33,551 nucleotides of DNA from Rhodoplanes serenus (GTDB lineage: Bacteria > Pseudomonadota > Alphaproteobacteria > Rhizobiales > Xanthobacteraceae), in contig CAMDDZ010000062.1 in assembly GCA_945893145.1 (NCBI GenBank), positions 1-33,551 on the forward strand, in the 5' to 3' direction. Made by a program: the position numbers and the translations under genes. Positions within the stretch are counted from its first letter, which is position 1. Every line of letters begins with the position of its first letter. Below the pieces are notes generated by a model that saw only the letters and a list, made by a program, of their open reading frames with translations, was not told the origin of the DNA and searched no databases. This document shows positions 29,577 to 33,551 of this stretch, one piece after another.

Positions 29577-31175
29577 ATGTCCGAAACTGCCAGAACGCCT
29601 GCGCGACTGTCGCGCCGGAGATTTCTCAAGACCGCTTCGAGCGTGGCTGCGCTGGCCGCTGCGGGCGGGCTCTGCCGGCCAGCCATCAGCGGCGCCGGCG
29701 ATCGGCCGCTCATCACCCACGGCGTGCAATCGGGCGACGTGACGCTCGACTCCGGCATGGCCTGGGCGCGCACCGACCGGCCGGCCCGGATGCTGGTCGA
29801 GGCATCGACCACCGACAGCTTCAAGGTCATCCACTCGGCGGTCAACGTCGACGCGCTGCCGGAAACCGACTTCACCGCCAAGGCGCTGATCGACGGTCTG
29901 CCGGCGGGGCAGGACATTTTCTATCGCATCCGCTTTCAGAATCTGGATTCGCCTTCGATCGTCGGCCCTGCGCAGGTCGGACGTTTTCGCACCGCGCCGA
30001 GCGAACGGCGGAATGTGTCGTTCACCTGGTCGGGCGATGTGGCGGGGCAGGGCTGGGGCATCGACGAGGCGCGCGGCGGCATGCGCGGCTACGCCGCCAT
30101 CCACGCCAACCGGCCGGATTTTTTCATCCATTGCGGCGATAGCATCTACGCCGATTGCCCGATCCCGCGGGAGCTGAAGCTGCCCGGCGGCGGGCTGTGG
30201 CGGAACGTCGTCACCGAGGAGAAATCGAAGGTGGCCGAGACGCTCGCCGAGTACCGCGGCAACTACAAATACAATCTTGCTGACCGAAACATGCAGGCCT
30301 GCAACGCCGAGGTTCCGGTTCTGGCGATGTGGGACGACCATGAGGTCACCAACGACTGGTATCCGGGCCAGATCATCCGCAGCGCCGAATATCGCGAGCA
30401 CAGCGCCTTGTTGCTCGCGGCGCGCGGCTGCCGGGCGTTCCGCGAATACATGCCGATGCGCGAATCGCCGGTCGAGGCCGGGCGCATTTACCGACGGGTC
30501 GGTTATGGACCGTCGCTCGACGTTTTCCTGCTCGACATGCGCAGCTACCGCGGCCCGAACGGCCGGCAGCAGGAGACGGCAGCGGGGCCGGACACCCAGT
30601 TCCTCGGGCCGGCGCAATTGGCCTGGCTCAAGCGCGAGTTGATGAACTCGCGCGCGACCTGGAAGGTGATCGCGGCCGATCTGCCGCTCGGTGTCGTCAG
30701 CGGGGACGCGGTTGCCCAAGGCGACGGGCCGCCGCTTGGACGCGAGCTTGAGATCGCCGACCTGCTCGCCTTCATCAAGCATGCGGGCATCCGGAATACA
30801 GTCTGGATTACCGCCGACATGCACTACACGGCGGCGCATTACTACGATCCGAACCGCGCGGTGTTCCAGGACTTCGAGCCGTTCTGGGAGTTCATGTCCG
30901 GCCCGTTGCACGCCGGCACCTGGAGTCCGGGGCTGATCGACAACACCTTCGGGCCGCGCGCCGTTTATCAGAAGGGCTGCAGCGCCGAGCAGGGCGACAA
31001 TCTGGCGCCGTGCTTCGGCTTGCAATTCTTCGGTCATGTCTCGATCAACGGCGCGAGCCAGGTGATGACCGTGACGTTGAAGGACGTGCAGGATCGCGCG
31101 CTGTGGTCGGTCGCGATCGAGCCGCAGTTCAACAAATGGTCGCTCGGGGCGACACCGCGGCGCCGAAGCCTGTGA
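29577..31175 (+). CDS. phoD: Alkaline phosphatase D (PhoD) family, Tat-exported
   Basis: Phosphomonoesterase/phosphodiesterase of 532 residues exported folded through the Tat system: the signal contains S-R-R-R-F-L-K (residues 12-18) and a hydrophobic core ending near ISGAG. PhoD enzymes use Fe3+ and Ca2+. The metal motifs HCGDSIYAD, MWDDHEVTNDW and ITADMHYTAAHYYD are present; the N-terminal Ig-like domain spans about 45-140. GGAGG lies just before the ATG. A Pho-box-like repeat lies upstream. The TGA is inside a second Pho-box-like repeat that precedes the next phosphatase gene. The length is normal. Confidence 0.93.
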   Translation: MSETARTPARLSRRRFLKTASSVAALAAAGGLCRPAISGAGDRPLITHGVQSGDVTLDSGMAWARTDRPARMLVEASTTDSFKVIHSAVNVDALPETDFTAKALIDGLPAGQDIFYRIRFQNLDSPSIVGPAQVGRFRTAPSERRNVSFTWSGDVAGQGWGIDEARGGMRGYAAIHANRPDFFIHCGDSIYADCPIPRELKLPGGGLWRNVVTEEKSKVAETLAEYRGNYKYNLADRNMQACNAEVPVLAMWDDHEVTNDWYPGQIIRSAEYREHSALLLAARGCRAFREYMPMRESPVEAGRIYRRVGYGPSLDVFLLDMRSYRGPNGRQQETAAGPDTQFLGPAQLAWLKRELMNSRATWKVIAADLPLGVVSGDAVAQGDGPPLGRELEIADLLAFIKHAGIRNTVWITADMHYTAAHYYDPNRAVFQDFEPFWEFMSGPLHAGTWSPGLIDNTFGPRAVYQKGCSAEQGDNLAPCFGLQFFGHVSINGASQVMTVTLKDVQDRALWSVAIEPQFNKWSLGATPRRRSL

Positions 31176-31187
31176 GGCTCCTGTGAG
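31170..31187 (+). promoter_or_regulatory. Second Pho-box-like direct repeat, overlapping phoD stop
   Basis: CTGTGAG (31170-31176), four bases GCTC, then CTGTGAG (31181-31187): the same 11-bp period as the upstream site; each unit matches CTGTCAT at five of seven positions. A weak third unit TTGAGCC follows at 31192-31198. It starts five bases before the phoD stop codon ends and lies ~103 bp upstream of the alkaline phosphatase ATG. Confidence 0.55.
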
Positions 31188-31289
31188 ACTCTTGAGCCTG
31201 CGGGAGACATGCACCAGGAGACTTGCAACAAAAGCGTCATGTTGGAGGGTTAAAGGAGCCAGGACGCTTGTCCGACCCAAAGGTTCCCC

Positions 31290-33065
31290 ATGCGCTCTCC
31301 GCTGCTCGCCGCTTGCGCCGCAAGCCTGTTGTTCGGCTCGGTAGCCCAGGCCCAGACCATCTATCCGATCGACCGTGCCGAGATGCTGGTGGGCGCACGT
31401 TTCGATTTCAAAGTCGAGTTCGCTGGCCCGGTCGATCCGGCGAAGGTTTCGGTCACGCTCAACGGCAAGGACCACAGCGAGGTTTTCAGGCGGCCGGTTG
31501 TCATTGTCGATGGCGAGGACAACCGCAACCAAGCGTCGCTGCTGCTGCACGATGTCACGCTGAATGAGCCGGGCACATACAAGGTGCGCGCCAGCGACGG
31601 CACCTCGACCCGCGAAATCACCTGGACGGTCTATGCCACCGGACCGCGCAAGGCCAAGAACGTCATTCTGTTCATCGGCGACGGCATGTCGCCCGCGCAT
31701 CGTGTCGCTGCGCGGCTGTTGTCGAAGCAGATCGCCGAAGGCAAGGCGCTGGGGAAACTCGCGATCGACGACATGCCGCAGATGGCGCTGGTCGCCACCG
31801 CCGGGATGGATTCGATCATCACCGACTCGGCCAATTCGGCGAGCGCCTACGCGACCGGCCACAAGTCGTCGGTCAACGCGATGGGCGTCTACGCCGACCG
31901 CACCGCCGATCCGTTCGACGATCCGCGCGTCGAGAACATCGCGAGCCTGGTGAAGCGGCGGCTCGGCATGGCGGTTGGCATCGTCACCAACACTGAAATC
32001 GAAGACGCCACGCCGGCCGCAATGATCGCTCACACGCGCCGCCGCGCCGAATACGACCGCATCGTCGAGCACTTCTTCGCGGCGCAGCCCGATGTCATCC
32101 TGGGCGGCGGGCTCGCCAATTTCCTGCCCAAGGGCGCGCCCGGCGCCAAGCGCCGGGACGACAAGGATTACGTCGCGAAGTTCAAGGACGCGGGCTACGC
32201 CTACGCGACCACGGGCAAACAGCTGGCGTCGGTGGTGGCAACACGACCGAACAAGTTGCTCGGCCTGTTCAATCTCGGCAACATGGATGGCGCGCTCGAC
32301 CGCCGCTTCCTCAAGGGCGGCACGGTGTGGAAATACCCCGACCAGCCCGATCTCACCGAGCAGGTGTCGGCGGCGCTTGACGTGCTGTCGCGCAATCCGG
32401 CCGGATTTTTCCTGATGGTGGAATCCGGGATGATCGACAAATACACGCACCTGCTCGATATGGAGCGCGCGGTCTATGACACGATCATGCTCGACAACGC
32501 GGTCAGGCTTGCGCGCGATTGGGCCAAGGCGCGCGGCGACGACACGCTGATCCTGGTGGTCGCCGACCACAATCACCCGATCAGCCTGATCGGCACCATC
32601 GACGACGATATGGCGAAGGCTCCCGACAAGCCGTTGCGCGAGCGGGTGCGGGTCTATGCCGATGCCGGCTTTCCGAATTACCCCGCGCCCGATCGGCAGG
32701 GCTATCCGGCACGCGTCGATGTCAGCCGCAGGCTCGCGATCTTCTCGGCAAGCTCGCCCGACTATTACGAAACCTTCCGGCCGAAGCTCGACAACCCGAA
32801 CGATCCGACGGTCGCCGGCGACGAGAAGGGCGCGTTTAAGGCCAACGATGCCTACAAGAACGCCCCCGGCGCCATGTTCCGGCTCGGCAACCTGTCGAAG
32901 CTGATCAATGCCAGCGTGCATTCCGGCGAGGACGTGATCCTGACTGCGATGGGCCCCGGCAGCGAGCGCGTGCGCGGCTCGATGGACAACACCGACGTGT
33001 TCCGCGTGATGGTCGAGGCGCTGGGCCTCGGCGCTTCGGACATCACCGGCCAGATCAACCGCTGA
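31290..33065 (+). CDS. Alkaline phosphatase (PhoA-type fold), secreted
   Basis: 591-residue zinc/magnesium alkaline phosphatase with a Sec signal (cleavage near AQA-QTIYP). Residues ~22-118 form an extra Ig-like domain before the catalytic domain. Asp131 in ILFIGDGMS is a metal ligand; the nucleophile is Ser180 in ITDSANSASAYATGHKSS; MVESGMIDKYTH and VVADHNHP carry later metal-binding Glu/Asp/His. The catalytic-domain loop ADHNHP (usual ADHGH-G) is a small departure. ATG 31290 has AAAGG six bases before it. A Pho-box-like repeat is upstream. It hydrolyses phosphomonoesters outside the inner membrane and complements PhoD. Confidence 0.92.
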   Translation: MRSPLLAACAASLLFGSVAQAQTIYPIDRAEMLVGARFDFKVEFAGPVDPAKVSVTLNGKDHSEVFRRPVVIVDGEDNRNQASLLLHDVTLNEPGTYKVRASDGTSTREITWTVYATGPRKAKNVILFIGDGMSPAHRVAARLLSKQIAEGKALGKLAIDDMPQMALVATAGMDSIITDSANSASAYATGHKSSVNAMGVYADRTADPFDDPRVENIASLVKRRLGMAVGIVTNTEIEDATPAAMIAHTRRRAEYDRIVEHFFAAQPDVILGGGLANFLPKGAPGAKRRDDKDYVAKFKDAGYAYATTGKQLASVVATRPNKLLGLFNLGNMDGALDRRFLKGGTVWKYPDQPDLTEQVSAALDVLSRNPAGFFLMVESGMIDKYTHLLDMERAVYDTIMLDNAVRLARDWAKARGDDTLILVVADHNHPISLIGTIDDDMAKAPDKPLRERVRVYADAGFPNYPAPDRQGYPARVDVSRRLAIFSASSPDYYETFRPKLDNPNDPTVAGDEKGAFKANDAYKNAPGAMFRLGNLSKLINASVHSGEDVILTAMGPGSERVRGSMDNTDVFRVMVEALGLGASDITGQINR

Positions 33066-33142
33066 CGCGCTTTTGCTTTGCCCTCGCGTCGCAGGGGAGG
33101 GAAAAGTGTGTTTGCGGCGCTGCTGTTGCATCATTGGCTCGT

Positions 33143-33178
33143 CTGAATTTTCTCATCTGAATTTTCTCAAATTTTCTT
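33143..33178. repeat. 14-bp tandem direct repeat, 2.6 copies
   Basis: TCTGAATTTTCTCA at 33143-33156 and again at 33157-33170, followed by AATTTTCT, within an unusually AT-rich patch. No coding frame spans it. Confidence 0.85.
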
Positions 33179-33273
33179 GGCTGATTTGTTGCATGCATGC
33201 TCCTTCGCTCTCGCGGCGCGTTGTGCGTCCGAGGTTTGCGATGTCCGCATCCCCGGATCATCAATCCGAGGGG

Positions 33274-33389
33274 ATGGAGCGCCGACCGGCGCCACGTTTT
33301 GGTTCACGCCCGCGCCCAAGCGGATTGCTCCGCCTGAGACGCGTCCGGCGTGGCGCCCCAGCGGGGGCGCACGCCGGACGGCGCTCCAT
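33274..33389. repeat. Large nested inverted repeat (palindromic element)
   Basis: Outer perfect 11-bp arms ATGGAGCGCCG (33274-33284) and CGGCGCTCCAT (33379-33389) enclose a stem GTCCGGCGTG-G-CGCCCC (33343-33359) with GGGGCGCACGCCGGAC (33364-33379), 16 bp paired with one bulged G around AGCG. It is a strongly structured element, probably a dispersed repeat of this bacterial group, not a simple terminator (no T-run). Confidence 0.75.
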
Positions 33390-33551
33390 CGCGGCGATTT
33401 TGGGCGTCTCGGAACCGTGACTGACAAGAACCGGCAGCGAGCTCTCGCCCGCCCTGATCCCGGCGGCTTACGCCGCCGTTCATCCGGTCCCCGTGTCACC
33501 CAAAACTGGGCGCCCCTCGTAGTAGGGGGGACAGTTACCCGAGGCCTCCCG

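Larger units (their letters stand above)
33066..33551. other. Gene-poor, repeat- and hairpin-rich tail of the contig
   Basis: No believable gene in 486 bp. Contents: a 14-bp unit TCTGAATTTTCTCA repeated twice in tandem plus a partial third copy (33143-33178); a hairpin at 33249-33275; a long nested inverted repeat at 33274-33389; a hairpin CGGCGG/CCGCCG at 33461-33478; and, at 33521-33540, a GGGGGG-GACAGTTACCC tail preceded by CCCCTcgtagtAGGGG. The end may run into a dispersed repeat or mobile-element end, which would explain why an assembly stopped here. Confidence 0.55.

Noticed and set aside
29442..33134. 1,230-codon minus-strand frame opposite the two phosphatase genes
   Set aside because: Low-complexity antisense frame; the plus-strand genes have complete catalytic motifs and signal peptides, and the antisense frame has none.
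33073..33420. 115-codon frame in the contig tail
   Set aside because: It is spanned by the tandem repeat and the palindromic element, has no ribosome-binding site or domain, and is most likely repeat DNA.
23399..33551. Genomic island integrated at tRNA-Val
   Set aside because: No integrase, no direct repeat of the tRNA 3' end and no shift in codon character was found; kept only as a possible insertion site.

Overview
The window (33,551 bp) reads as chromosome of a GC-rich alphaproteobacterium of the order Hyphomicrobiales, most like the Bradyrhizobium/Rhodopseudomonas/Pseudolabrys group. This rests on protein character, on a palindromic repeat at 6350-6398 that I associate with that group, on a CpdR-type cell-cycle regulator, on an alpha8 (MmgR-like) small RNA, and on a ROSE RNA thermometer in front of an Hsp20 gene. 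It looks like an assembled contig: a beta-barrel gene is cut at the left edge, and the last ~490 bp are gene-poor, hairpin-rich, repeat-like DNA.

Left part (1-12,614), envelope and nitrogen assimilation: a partial outer-membrane beta-barrel protein; convergent galU (UDP-glucose supply); two tandem MltB-type lytic transglycosylases; a DUF459/SGNH periplasmic hydrolase; then, on the other strand, gltB-gltD (glutamate synthase). The 588 bp upstream of gltB hold no gene but several palindromes.

Middle (13,203-23,473): DoxX membrane protein with a textbook terminator; a PNPOx-like flavoprotein divergent from a LysR regulator that overlaps a threonine aldolase gene; a proline-rich secreted protein; hsp20 with a sigma-32 promoter and ROSE-type 5' UTR; an alpha/beta hydrolase; HisN-type phosphatase; an MFS transporter; an MmgR-like sRNA; N-formylglutamate amidohydrolase; cpdR; tRNA-Val(GAC).

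Right part (23,568-33,065), metabolic/accessory: a GMC flavoprotein oxidoreductase translationally coupled to a metallo-beta-lactamase-fold hydrolase faces a three-gene operon (BT1-type transporter, LLM flavin-dependent oxidoreductase, short citrate-synthase-like/citryl-CoA-lyase-like protein). This gene set may be an uncharacterised catabolic module. Divergent from it lie two alkaline phosphatases of different families (PhoD type with a Tat signal, PhoA-fold type with a Sec signal), each preceded by an 11-bp-period direct repeat resembling a Pho box, which suggests a phosphate-starvation unit.

Most of the window is ordinary housekeeping DNA. The most informative signals are regulatory: the ROSE thermometer, the sRNA, the paired Pho-box-like repeats, and a palindrome running into the LysR start codon. 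No mobile-element gene, CRISPR array or phage gene was recognised.
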